From Sphingobium cupriresistens (GTDB lineage Bacteria; Pseudomonadota; Alphaproteobacteria; Sphingomonadales; Sphingomonadaceae): 64,000 nt of DNA. This document shows positions 41,530-49,792 of this stretch, piece by piece. The notes below the pieces were generated by a model. That model was given only the letters and a program-made list of their open reading frames with translations. It was not told the origin of the DNA and made no database searches. Within the stretch, counting starts at the first letter, position 1. Each line of letters begins with the position of its first letter. Both the position numbers and the translations under genes were made by a program. The stretch is from the NCBI RefSeq assembly GCF_004152865.1, contig NZ_SEOO01000024.1, forward strand, positions 1 through 64,000, given 5' to 3'.

Positions 41530-42504
41530 ATGACCGAGAGCGACGTCGGGATCAGGGAAGGTGCGCGCGCGCAGCCGGCCAAACGGTTCCGCATTCTGGC
41601 GCTGACCGGAGGTGGGTATCGTGGCCTCTTTACCGTTCGGATCCTCGAACAGATCGAGCGGACGATCGGAAAGCCGATCAAAGACCATTTCGATATCATC
41701 GCCGGCACTTCGATCGGCGGCATCGTGGCCATCGGCCTGGCCCAAGGCATTCGCCCAGCCGTGATCGGCGCCGCGTTTGAGAAGCACGGCCAGGCGATCT
41801 TCCCGAAGCGGGGTTTACTCGGTCGCTGGGGGCTGGCGCGCTCGCGCTATGACGCGGCTGGCCTCGCGCAGACGATCGACGCCGTTCTTGGCGAAGCGGG
41901 AAAGACGCCCCTGTCCGGCCTGAAGACACCCCTGATCGTGACCGCGGTCGATTTCGGCGCCTGGGCGCCGGCAATATACGAAACCACTGGCATGTCACCG
42001 AAGCTCGAAGGAACCTCGCTACGGGACATTGCCCTCGCCACCTCCGCGGCGCCAACCTATTTCCCCGACCATGTGATCGACGGGCATTCCTATGTCGACG
42101 GCGGACTGATCGCGAACGCTCCGGATAGTATCGCCCTGATGCGGGCGCTTGGGCGCTATGGGCGCACGCCCCAGGAAATCGACCTCATCAGCGTCGGGAC
42201 CGCAGGAGAGCTGCGATGGGATGTGCCGCGTGCGCCCAGGCGCCGCGGCGGTGTGATGCTGATCGCAAAAGACGAGCTCGTGTCGAGGACGATGAAGGCG
42301 CAGGAGAGCCTGTCGCTCGACCTCGTGCAGTCCGTCCTGGGCTCGAGCTACGTCCGCATCGATAGGGTGCCTTCGCTCCAGCAGCAGAAGGAACTTGCGC
42401 TCGATCGGGCAACCGACAAAGCGGCCGAGATCCTGGGACAGCTCGCGCGCGACGCCTATGCGGGAGCCTCGGCGAGCAGCACGTTCAAAGCGATGCTTCG
42501 ATAG
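41530..42504 (+). CDS. Patatin-like phospholipase
   Basis: 324 residues. Patatin signatures are complete: oxyanion-hole GGGYRGLF (27-34), nucleophile elbow GTSIGG with Ser61, and catalytic Asp190 in VDGG. Patatin phospholipases cleave membrane lipids; members such as CapV are effectors of CBASS anti-phage systems. No cyclic-nucleotide synthase is nearby. The start is one base after the stop of the degenerate PIN gene, so it is part of the same operon from the promoter at 40643. It has no signal peptide, so it would act inside the cell. Confidence 0.88.
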   Translation: MTESDVGIREGARAQPAKRFRILALTGGGYRGLFTVRILEQIERTIGKPIKDHFDIIAGTSIGGIVAIGLAQGIRPAVIGAAFEKHGQAIFPKRGLLGRWGLARSRYDAAGLAQTIDAVLGEAGKTPLSGLKTPLIVTAVDFGAWAPAIYETTGMSPKLEGTSLRDIALATSAAPTYFPDHVIDGHSYVDGGLIANAPDSIALMRALGRYGRTPQEIDLISVGTAGELRWDVPRAPRRRGGVMLIAKDELVSRTMKAQESLSLDLVQSVLGSSYVRIDRVPSLQQQKELALDRATDKAAEILGQLARDAYAGASASSTFKAMLR

Positions 42505-42603
42505 GGGACGGGTGGCGGACTGACCAAGCCTTACGTTCCAGAAAATGCTGCCTGTCCGTCAAGCATCTGCCCAACATGACCTCAACACGGATCTACTCTG
42601 ACG

Positions 42604-43668
42604 ATGGCGAAGAAAACGACCAAAAGAACGCCGAAGGTCTTCCTGGATGCGAACATCGTCATCAGTGCCGGCAAACCACCAGGCGGGCCTGAAATCGCCC
42701 GTGTCGTCGATCTTGTCGATGCCGGTCTGATAACGGTGTTGACCACCGATCTCACCATCACCGAGGTTGCCAAAAAGTACATCCAGAGTGATTTCGACGC
42801 GATCAAGGAGATCAGCCAGCCGCATTTCCGGAAGATTGTCGAGGGAGCGACCGGCGTTGCGCTTCCCGCGCTCAAGCGGCCGGAGCTTCGCGCAAAGCTG
42901 AAATCGATCTACGATGAGTCGACTACGCAGATGTTCGATGCGCTGGAGGCCAAGACGCTCCAGATCGACGAGGTGAAGCCGTCGGCAGTGTTCAGCGCCT
43001 ATGCGGCAGGGGAAGGTTTCTTCTCAGGCGACGGCAAGAAGGACCAGTTCCCCGACGCCTTTGCCTTCGAGTGCCTCAAGAAGGAGGCGTCGAGAAATAG
43101 CCCGGTGATCATCGTTTCGAACGATGGCGACTTTGATGGCCCGGTCGGGTCTGCGAAGCATATTTCGCTGGTGAAGTCGTTGCCCGAACTGTTCGCGGCG
43201 CTTGGCCTCGAGATGGCCGCGCCGCAACTCGATCCCTTCCTGGAGACGCAGGAGGAACAGATCGTCGACCTCGTCAGTCAGGAACTTACGAATTGGGGAC
43301 TGCACAGTAGCGACGTCATGGATGCGGAGATCGACGAGATCACCGTCAATTCGGTCGAAGTGAAAAAACTCACCGCCTTCAAACCAAGTGAGGCAGGTAA
43401 ATCAATCCTTGTGGTCGGCACGATCGAGGTCGCAGCATTGGTGTCTTTCACTCATCCCAACTGGGATGAAGCGATGTATGATTCCGAGGACAAGGTGCTT
43501 ATCCCGTTCGAGGATGAGAGCGGGGAGACCGAGATCGAGCTTACCATCGACGTCGCCATGTCGATCGCGGTCGACGAGGCAGGCAATCCCGAGGAGATTG
43601 AAGCCTTGCGGTTTCGCAACAGCGATTTTCAGTATGTGACGCTCTATCCACCCGACATGTACAAATAG
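42604..43668 (+). CDS. DUF4935 PIN-domain protein
   Basis: 354 residues. An N-terminal PIN-like domain has VFLDANIVISAG (Asp15), TITEVAKKY (Glu54), FPDAFAFECL near 150 and SNDGDF near 178, so the nuclease acids are kept. The C-terminal 150 residues form an acidic beta-rich domain (ILVVGTIEVAALVSF, DESGETEIELTIDV) often found with DUF4935. Such proteins occur in defence islands; the target is unknown. It follows the patatin gene by 99 bp and may be a separate unit. Confidence 0.75.
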   Translation: MAKKTTKRTPKVFLDANIVISAGKPPGGPEIARVVDLVDAGLITVLTTDLTITEVAKKYIQSDFDAIKEISQPHFRKIVEGATGVALPALKRPELRAKLKSIYDESTTQMFDALEAKTLQIDEVKPSAVFSAYAAGEGFFSGDGKKDQFPDAFAFECLKKEASRNSPVIIVSNDGDFDGPVGSAKHISLVKSLPELFAALGLEMAAPQLDPFLETQEEQIVDLVSQELTNWGLHSSDVMDAEIDEITVNSVEVKKLTAFKPSEAGKSILVVGTIEVAALVSFTHPNWDEAMYDSEDKVLIPFEDESGETEIELTIDVAMSIAVDEAGNPEEIEALRFRNSDFQYVTLYPPDMYK

Positions 43669-43767
43669 GGTCCGTGGATGAGACGATTCGAGGTCGAGAA
43701 GCAGTTCTGCGACATGGTCAGCCGGATCACATCGTTCAGGTCGAGTCGGCGACTCTGTTTCGGGTAG

Positions 43768-43795
43768 AAAAAAGCCGCCCACAAGGAGGCGGCTT
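43768..43795 (-). terminator. Minus-strand Rho-independent terminator without a clear gene
   Basis: On the minus strand AAGCCGCC-loop-GGCGGCTT is followed by a T-run (A-run 43768-43773 on the plus strand). It points against transcription from the right, where no minus-strand gene is convincing up to 44319. In the plus direction it could weakly end the DUF4935 transcript. Confidence 0.75.
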
Positions 43796-44046
43796 GATAG
43801 TTGGGAGAGGATGCCTGAAAGGCCCGTCTCTTGTGCATTGCATCATAGAATATTGCAACTGCGAAATTCGCAACTATGGACACGCCTGATACCGGCGTTT
43901 GCCACTAGGTGCCGGCAAAAACTATCGCTCATGGCCTGTCCGGCCAATAAGCCGGAATCCTTCAATAAGGTCGAGCATTGAGATAGCGCCGCACGCTCCT
44001 CGCCACTATTAGAGGAATCCCGAAAAATTGCAGAAGGAACAGCATG
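43796..44046. other. AT-richer non-coding stretch before HU
   Basis: No gene is convincing. It contains small palindromes (TTGCGAATTTCGCA in the region 43864-43877, CCGGC...GCCGG at 43893-43917) and should hold the HU promoter. It could also encode a short minus-strand RNA ending at 43768. Confidence 0.4.
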
Positions 44047-44322
44047 ATGAACAATAGCGACCTTGCCGATCATCTCGCCGGTGCGACCGGGGCCACCAAG
44101 GCTGATGCCCGCAAGGCGGTCGATCTCGTCTTCGCCGCAATAGCTGACGCCGCCGCCAAAGGCGAAGAGGTGAGCCTCAACGGCTTCGGCAAGTTCAAGG
44201 TCAAGGACGTTCTCGCCCGCGAAGGCCGGAACCCGGCCACCGGCGAAACCATCAAGATCGCAGCGTCGAAAAAACTCTCCTTCAGCGTGGCGAAGGCCGT
44301 CAAGGACCGGCTCAACAGCTAA
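44047..44322 (+). CDS. HU-family DNA-binding protein
   Basis: 91 residues with the complete HU/IHF fold: NSDLADHLAGATGATKADARK, then VSLNGFGKFKVKDVLAREGRN, the PATGETIKI arm, and SFSVAKAVKDRLN. It bends and compacts DNA and may aid the element's recombinase or repress its genes. Two tandem ATGs (44044 and 44047) are possible starts, with GAAGGAAC upstream. It is a single-gene unit followed by a strong hairpin. Confidence 0.93.
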   Translation: MNNSDLADHLAGATGATKADARKAVDLVFAAIADAAAKGEEVSLNGFGKFKVKDVLAREGRNPATGETIKIAASKKLSFSVAKAVKDRLNS

Positions 44323-44744
44323 AGCGGGCTTGACGCCTCGATACCAAGAGATCGAGGCGTCCCCCTTCCCCGCAAGAGGCTTCCCGCAAGACCGCCACTC
44401 GCGGCTTTAATGATCGAACGACGCGATAATCTCCGGGAAGAACATTGCAACGGCCTGTATCGGCGAACGGCGTGACCTGCCTGGACCTGCTGACACGACA
44501 GATCGCCATCCATGTTCCAGCATTGCAGGATTGGTCGTTCGTAGCGGTCGATGTCGAGCTGGCGGTACATGACATTGCCCCTCGCGAGCAAGGTACGCAA
44601 ATTCTCGCGGCTATCGTAGGGATTGTCCCGCACGCAGAGCAAGTGCTGAATTCGGGCACGTCGATACCGTAAAGCCGGGAGTGACCAAACGCCTCGCACC
44701 GGATTATAGTCGCCGTCGTAGATGTAGGGGCGGATGCACGGCAC
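44319..44744 (-). pseudogene. Decayed SNase-like (thermonuclease) gene
   Basis: Pieces of a staphylococcal-nuclease-like protein lie in two frames. IYDGDY (44710-44730) is in one frame; RCEAFGHSRLYGIDVPEFSTC is shifted; then DNPYDSRENLRTLLARG, MYRQLDIDRYERPILQCWN and DLSCQQVQAGHAVRRY return to the first. One insertion near 44703-44710 and one compensating shift near 44635 explain this. The DGDT motif is altered to DGDY. The gene is almost certainly inactive. Confidence 0.75.
44332..44361 (+). terminator. Hairpin after HU gene
   Basis: GACGCCTCGAT and ATCGAGGCGTC make a perfect 11-bp stem, followed by CCCCCTTCCCC with no T-run. It probably slows or ends transcription of HU. Confidence 0.5.
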
Positions 44745-44800
44745 GGGCTTGGTCTGCGCGGTCGAGAAATGACCACATCCTGAGTCCTGAAGTAGTTTGC

Positions 44801-44816
44801 CGGTGCTCTAGCACCG
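44801..44816. promoter_or_regulatory. SoxR-type dyad upstream of soxR
   Basis: CGGTGCT-CT-AGCACCG is a perfect 7-bp dyad 24 bp before the soxR start. MerR-family proteins bind such dyads inside long promoter spacers, so autoregulation is likely. Confidence 0.55.
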
Positions 44817-44839
44817 ACATTTGGTAACGAGTCTTTGCA

Positions 44840-45409
44840 ATGACTGTTGACAAAACACGTCCTCTATCTGTTGGCGCCATCGCGCAACGTAGCGGAGTCG
44901 CGGTTTCGACGATCCATTTCTACGAGGCGAAAGGCCTCATCAAGGGCGAGCGCACAGCCGGCAATCAAAGGCGGTATCCTCGATCCGTATTGAGACGGAT
45001 CGCCATTATCAGAACCGCCCAATATGTCGGGCTTTCGCTCTCCGAACTAAAGGATTTTCTTGACCGGATTCCAGAGGGGCCGGTTACGTCAACGGATTGG
45101 CGTCGGCTCAGTGCCGAGTGGAGTACGCTATTGAACGAGCGGATAGCTAGTCTCATGAGGCTGCGTGACCGCCTCGAAACCTGCATTGGATGCGGCTGTA
45201 TGTCCCTCACCGACTGCCCCTTGCGAAACCCCGAAGACAGGTTGGGCGCAGTTGGGTCAGGCCCTCAGCTCCTCTTGGTGAATTTCGCTCGTGAACCTCG
45301 TGATGATGAAGATAGCCCCGTTCATTTTCGCACCAAACGTCGCTCCTTGGCGGCGGTCAAATCCACTCTTGACGTTAACCAAGACACAAAAGGGAACGAT
45401 GACTCATAG
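44840..45409 (+). CDS. soxR: SoxR redox-sensing regulator with extended tail
   Basis: 189 residues. N-terminal MerR HTH (LSVGAIAQRSGVAVSTIHFY), dimer helix, and the [2Fe-2S] ligands Cys115, Cys118, Cys120 and Cys126 in the CxxCxCx5C pattern typical of SoxR. It senses redox-cycling compounds through cluster oxidation. Usual SoxR ends near residue 150-155; here about 35 extra residues (PRDDEDSPVHFRTKRRSLAA...) follow, perhaps from 3' decay. No classic target gene is next to it. Confidence 0.9.
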   Translation: MTVDKTRPLSVGAIAQRSGVAVSTIHFYEAKGLIKGERTAGNQRRYPRSVLRRIAIIRTAQYVGLSLSELKDFLDRIPEGPVTSTDWRRLSAEWSTLLNERIASLMRLRDRLETCIGCGCMSLTDCPLRNPEDRLGAVGSGPQLLLVNFAREPRDDEDSPVHFRTKRRSLAAVKSTLDVNQDTKGNDDS

Positions 45410-45451
45410 CTTGGTGCCCTTCCCCGGTCGTTCGGGGCGGTGCTTCAAAAA

Positions 45452-46627
45452 TCATCCTTCCGGCATCACTCTTCGCATGAATGCATCGAACAGGGGCACG
45501 GTGAACGCTGTATCTCCATGCGCGGGACTATAGAGCATTCCTTTCGCGATCAGGCTGTTTCGCGTCGGCGCCACGCTTGAAACCTTCACGTGCAAGGCAT
45601 CGGCAACATCTCCCGACCTGTGCGGTCCAGTGCCCAAAGTGGCCATGGCGCGCAGATAGCGCTTCTCGGCAGGGGTCAGACGATCGAACCGAACGCGGAA
45701 AAAGCTGGCGTCAAGTTCCGCGAGCGCGCTACGCGTTGCCGCCGCAACATCGTCTTGGGTGATCGGCGACGCCTCAGCTGCATCCCAGCTATGCTTTCCC
45801 CACTCCTGGAGGAAATAAGGGTAACCTTGGGTCTGCTCGCAGATCGCGTCCAACGCCGCATCATCGACAGCTTCGCCTTCCCGCTCGATTGGAAGCCGAA
45901 TGGCATCGCGCGCGGCGTGATCATCGAGCGGTCCGACGGAGACGAACTCGAAAAGTCGCTCCGCATAGGACTTGGCCCGGCCCATCTGCCCAACGAGTTG
46001 CGGCAAGCCAGCGGCGATCATTGTAATGGGAAGCTGCTTCTGGCTGGCCCGGTGGAGCGCACTGATCAATGCGGCCAATTGCTCTTCAGGCACATATTGG
46101 AGCTCGTCGATGACGAGTACCACAGCTGACCCCTTCTCTCGCGCCGCCTCGCCGATTGCAACCAACAGATCGGCGAGATCAGCTTCAAGGTCGCCGCTGT
46201 CGGCCAGGCCCGGCTCGACGTCGAAATCGAGTCCCACTTCGAGATCGTCATATTTGACCTTGAGCTTTGCGAACCCGGCCAGCGCGCGAAGCGCGCGCTT
46301 AACGCCGTCCGAAGCTTGCTTCATGCGATCGAGCCTCAGCAGCGTCGCCCGAAGGGCAGGCACGAGGATGCCGGGGAGCGAACGGTTCTCGGGAGCCTCG
46401 ATGGCGACGATAGCCATGCCCTCCCCCTCGGCTGCGTCACGCATCGTCGTGAGCAGAACGGTCTTGCCTACACCGCGCAGTCCATAGAGGACGCTCGGGC
46501 GTGCCGCGCGCCCCGCGCGGATTCGGTCGAGCGCGACCGCGTTGCGTTCAAGCAACGCATCTCGCCCCGCCAACTCTGGAGGGCGAGTGCCGGCGCCAGG
46601 CGCGAAGGGGTTACGACGAGCATCCAT
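45452..46627 (-). CDS. AAA-type ATPase, 391 aa
   Basis: Walker A GLRGVGKT (49-56) and Walker B VVLVIDEL near residue 170, then a sensor-like MIAAGLPQL. The C-terminal 90 residues form a winged-helix-like part (LTPAEKRYLRAMATLG, VADALHVKVSSVAPTRNSL). The layout is that of STAND/ORC-like archaeal-type ATPases (ATPase_2/AAA_16). Such proteins act in signalling, toxin control or DNA binding; nothing nearby fixes the role. It may be translated from a leaderless message: a promoter TTTACA-N17-CATAAC ends 6 bases before the ATG. Confidence 0.8.
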   Translation of the reverse strand: MDARRNPFAPGAGTRPPELAGRDALLERNAVALDRIRAGRAARPSVLYGLRGVGKTVLLTTMRDAAEGEGMAIVAIEAPENRSLPGILVPALRATLLRLDRMKQASDGVKRALRALAGFAKLKVKYDDLEVGLDFDVEPGLADSGDLEADLADLLVAIGEAAREKGSAVVLVIDELQYVPEEQLAALISALHRASQKQLPITMIAAGLPQLVGQMGRAKSYAERLFEFVSVGPLDDHAARDAIRLPIEREGEAVDDAALDAICEQTQGYPYFLQEWGKHSWDAAEASPITQDDVAAATRSALAELDASFFRVRFDRLTPAEKRYLRAMATLGTGPHRSGDVADALHVKVSSVAPTRNSLIAKGMLYSPAHGDTAFTVPLFDAFMRRVMPEG

Positions 46628-46679
46628 AGCGAGGTTATGGTGGTTTATCGTTTTTTTGTAAACTTGATAATCTCGCTAT
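46626..46679. promoter_or_regulatory. Divergent control region with 13-bp inverted repeat
   Basis: ATAGCGAGGTTAT (46626-46638) and ATAATCTCGCTAT (46667-46679) are inverted with one mismatch. The left arm begins at the ATPase start codon; the right arm covers the likely -10 box TATAAG of the plus-strand gene. It may be an operator that controls both genes. Confidence 0.55.
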
Positions 46680-46742
46680 AAGTCGCGTCTCAAGGGTTGC
46701 GGAAAAGCGCCCCAACCGCTATTCTCCGTCACAGGAGAAAGC

Positions 46743-46952
46743 ATGCGCTTCCCAAAATTCGACCTCGACACATATAATCGAACGAAGGATTTGTCCGGCG
46801 GTCCCATCTACGCGATTGTCGAGGAAGAGATTCCTGAGATCGAAATGATCACCGACGAAAACGGGAACCCCACTCGTGGCGGTCTAATAGGCTACGCCCT
46901 CGCCTACGTTTGCATGGCCGGCCTCGTGGGAGCGATGTTCTACATCCTCTAA
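46743..46952 (+). CDS. Small membrane protein, 69 aa
   Basis: ATG 46743 has AGGAGAAAGC upstream. Acidic cytosolic part (VEEEIPEIEMITDENG) then one membrane segment (LIGYALAYVCMAGLVGAMFYI) at the C-terminus. It is divergent from the AAA ATPase and shares its control region. It ends 4 bp from the convergent traG. The function is unknown. Confidence 0.6.
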   Translation: MRFPKFDLDTYNRTKDLSGGPIYAIVEEEIPEIEMITDENGNPTRGGLIGYALAYVCMAGLVGAMFYIL

Positions 46953-46955
46953 GCT

Positions 46956-49763
46956 CTATTCGCGAAGCTTGGGGTCTTGGAAGAATCCGCGATCGTGGTC
47001 GCGGTTCACCTCCTGCTCAAGATCAGCGGCCCCTTGAACCCGCTGCCCTCGCATCGTCTGCGCCGCAGCGCGGTCGCCCCCCAGCTCTGCCTTGCCGGCC
47101 TCGATGATCGCAGCGGCGCCGACATCCCCGCCGCCGCCAGGACCGGCGGGCAGCCGCCCAGGACCATGCGGCCGGTAGGAGGCCCTGACATCCGCCTCGT
47201 TCCCCACGCTCGGCCGATTGACATCGACCAGGTCCGGATCGTGGAGGCGCCCCGCAATCTCCGCCCGGATGCCATCCTGCTTGTCATGCATCCAGCGCGT
47301 GATCATCTCCTGGCGCACAAGCCGCTGCTGGTCTGTGAGATCGGTTGCCCAAAGCTCGGGCGCGTCAAGCCCCGGATTTTCGACCTGTTGGCGGCGATAC
47401 CATTGCGCAAGATCCTGGCTCAGATTCTCGCTGAGCTGCATGCCATGCGTCTCGGCATAGCTGGCGTCGCGTGACAGCTGCTGGGAAAGCTCCTCAAGGC
47501 GCCGGGCCGTCTCAGAGTACGACTTTGCCAGCGCCAGAGAATCCTCCGTACTCGCCGACGCCGATGATGTGGCGGATGCCCGGCTGAAGCTACCGCTGCG
47601 CGAATAGGTCCCATCGGACATCGAGGCGCCGCTTCCGCTCGAATGTTCGTCACGCACGCCACTCGAGGATGTGTTGGCGCTGTCGCTGCCGCGGGTTTCG
47701 TCAGTCGCATGCCTTAGCGCATCTGTCTGAGACCCTGATTTCGATACGCTGCCGCCAATGCCGGGAAGGCGGCCCAAAATTCCTCCGCGACCGCCCGACC
47801 CTCCAGCCGTCTGCCGTCCCGTTCCTGCGGACACCACCCCGGAGATCTGGTCGCTCGTCTGCGCCTGACGATCATGGCCCTGAGATATTCGCTGACCTTG
47901 AGAGATCGTATCCCGTTCCTCCAGACCCTGCGTGCTGCTCCCGGTCCGCCGGTCGAATTGATCGACGGACGTGTTCGCCTGCCGGCCGCTGCTCGAATCC
48001 CAGCCGGACGACCGCTCGGTCGAGGTGCCGAATGCACTGCGGTTGGCATGCGTAGCGGTCAGGACCTCGGCCGCGGCATTCTCATAAGCCTGCGACTGTC
48101 GGTGCGCCTCGCTCGCCATCTCCCGCCATTCCGCGACCGACCCGGTCGTCATGGTAGGGGTGAAGCCGAGGCGCGAAATGGCCCCCGACGTGTCGAAGAC
48201 GTCCTGACCATTGCCAAAGCCGTTGATCATCGCGCCATTATCCTGGCGCCAGCCCATGCTCGGGGCGCCGCTCATATAGCTCGGCGCCGTGGTCCACTGA
48301 TCGGCCTGCCGCATATTCGAAGTCGAGTTCGCCCAGCTCACATTGCCATAGGAGTAGTTTCCGGTGGTCTGCTCGAGCGCGGCGGCCTCCGCCGCGTTCT
48401 GCGCCGGCGCCAGCATCGACATGGACTGGCCAGCAATCGACATCGCGCCGCGAGCAAGACCGGCCGCGAGGAAAGGCACGCTCATCAGCATGAAGCCGGC
48501 GATCGTCGCCGTCTCGCCGTTGACCGCGCCGATGCCGGCATAACTTCCAAGCGTCACGCCTCCCCCGGCCACGCCGTTCGCCGCGGATTCCGCCCTTGTC
48601 ATGCAGATCATGTGGAGGATGACATAGAGCGGGCCCCAGGCAGCCAGGTAGAAGAAGCCCATGGCATAGCCCTTGAGCGTGCCAACCCCCGTCTGGGGCA
48701 TGAGGAACAGCGGGAAGATGACTGGGAACATCGCGAAGAAGACGACGGTCAGGACGATGTTGAGGATCGGCACCCAGGCCATCGCCTGCTGGGCAATCGA
48801 ATTATAGGTGTTGCGCGCCTGGATGTCGGCGCGCGTCTGGGCGAAGGTGTCTATCGCGGCCGCGCCTGCCCCACCAGCCATGCTGTTGCGTGCTTGCATG
48901 AAGGCGTTGATCGCTGTGTTCTGCCGCATCGTTTCGGTGAAATTGCTCCCCGATCCGGTGAACGCCGTGTTCGCGATCGGCACGTCATGCTTGAGCTTGT
49001 CGGCGGCCAGGGCGTTGCTGAGCCTGGGATAGACCTCCTTACCCCAGATCGGAGCATTGGCCTCGATCATCGGCGCCCATTGCGCGTCGAGCGCCTGGTA
49101 GGCCTGGCGGCAGGTGATGATGAAGTTCTGAACGGTGCCGTCGCCCTGGCGCTCCAGCCATTCCTGCGAGCGCGCTTCCGAGCCCGGCCCGATCGCGGCC
49201 CACAGGTCGGGCGCCTTGGCGAGGTTCGTGAGCGACTTCTGATAGAGCATCACGTCGCCGAACACGCAGTTCTTGAAATGGTTTTCGAGGTTGGTCGAGA
49301 ACTCCGCGTCGCGAACAACGAAATTGCGGGTCGCGTCGAACAGGCGCGCGCCATAGACCATGCCATTGCTCGAATAATTGAGCTCGCTGGGCATGACGAA
49401 CACCGTCTCGGCCGTCCGCGTCAGCCAATCCCCGACCTGCGTCGTAAAGCTCGCCAGCACACCCAGGCCCATCGGCACATTGTCGATAGTCGATGGCGCG
49501 AGGCTCGGGTTGATCCGGTCGGTCACCTTGATGCTCACCGTGGGCACCATCAGGCAAAGATAGATCGCCGTCGCCTGGAGGAACCAGTTCATCCACGCCT
49601 TGTAGTTAAGCGTGAAGGCGACAACGAGCAGCGAGTAGATGAGGCCCATCACCATCACGACCCGCAGGAGCGAGCGGTAGCCCCCTCCCCCTGACCAGGC
49701 AGCGACGGCGTTGAACACGTTTACGAGATACTCGCCGCCCCCGACCGTGAAGACCTCCAGCAT
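46956..49763 (-). CDS. traG: Conjugal transfer protein TraG (F-type)
   Basis: 935 residues, like F TraG (938). The N-terminal half has several membrane segments (about 30-60, 330-360, 390-440) and the TraG_N domain; the C-terminal 400 residues are a Ser/Gly/Gln-rich periplasmic region (SGSGASMSDGTYSRSGSFS). F TraG is needed for pilus assembly and mating-pair stabilisation, and contributes to entry exclusion. It is the last gene of the tra operon here, 30 bp after traH. Confidence 0.9.
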   Translation of the reverse strand: MLEVFTVGGGEYLVNVFNAVAAWSGGGGYRSLLRVVMVMGLIYSLLVVAFTLNYKAWMNWFLQATAIYLCLMVPTVSIKVTDRINPSLAPSTIDNVPMGLGVLASFTTQVGDWLTRTAETVFVMPSELNYSSNGMVYGARLFDATRNFVVRDAEFSTNLENHFKNCVFGDVMLYQKSLTNLAKAPDLWAAIGPGSEARSQEWLERQGDGTVQNFIITCRQAYQALDAQWAPMIEANAPIWGKEVYPRLSNALAADKLKHDVPIANTAFTGSGSNFTETMRQNTAINAFMQARNSMAGGAGAAAIDTFAQTRADIQARNTYNSIAQQAMAWVPILNIVLTVVFFAMFPVIFPLFLMPQTGVGTLKGYAMGFFYLAAWGPLYVILHMICMTRAESAANGVAGGGVTLGSYAGIGAVNGETATIAGFMLMSVPFLAAGLARGAMSIAGQSMSMLAPAQNAAEAAALEQTTGNYSYGNVSWANSTSNMRQADQWTTAPSYMSGAPSMGWRQDNGAMINGFGNGQDVFDTSGAISRLGFTPTMTTGSVAEWREMASEAHRQSQAYENAAAEVLTATHANRSAFGTSTERSSGWDSSSGRQANTSVDQFDRRTGSSTQGLEERDTISQGQRISQGHDRQAQTSDQISGVVSAGTGRQTAGGSGGRGGILGRLPGIGGSVSKSGSQTDALRHATDETRGSDSANTSSSGVRDEHSSGSGASMSDGTYSRSGSFSRASATSSASASTEDSLALAKSYSETARRLEELSQQLSRDASYAETHGMQLSENLSQDLAQWYRRQQVENPGLDAPELWATDLTDQQRLVRQEMITRWMHDKQDGIRAEIAGRLHDPDLVDVNRPSVGNEADVRASYRPHGPGRLPAGPGGGGDVGAAAIIEAGKAELGGDRAAAQTMRGQRVQGAADLEQEVNRDHDRGFFQDPKLRE

Positions 49764-49792
49764 CGACGCGCTCCCGCTTCAGTTCAGCCGCA

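Noticed and set aside
41530-43668. CBASS system because of the patatin gene
   Set aside because: No CD-NTase (cyclase) or Cap accessory gene is present nearby; the DUF4935 PIN protein and the AbiEii-like protein are not CD-NTases.
47874-49694. 606-codon open frame on the plus strand opposite traG
   Set aside because: Arg/His-rich composition and position exactly opposite a clear tra gene mark it as a GC-rich shadow. The same holds for 13515-14987, 49805-51265 and 53423-54331.
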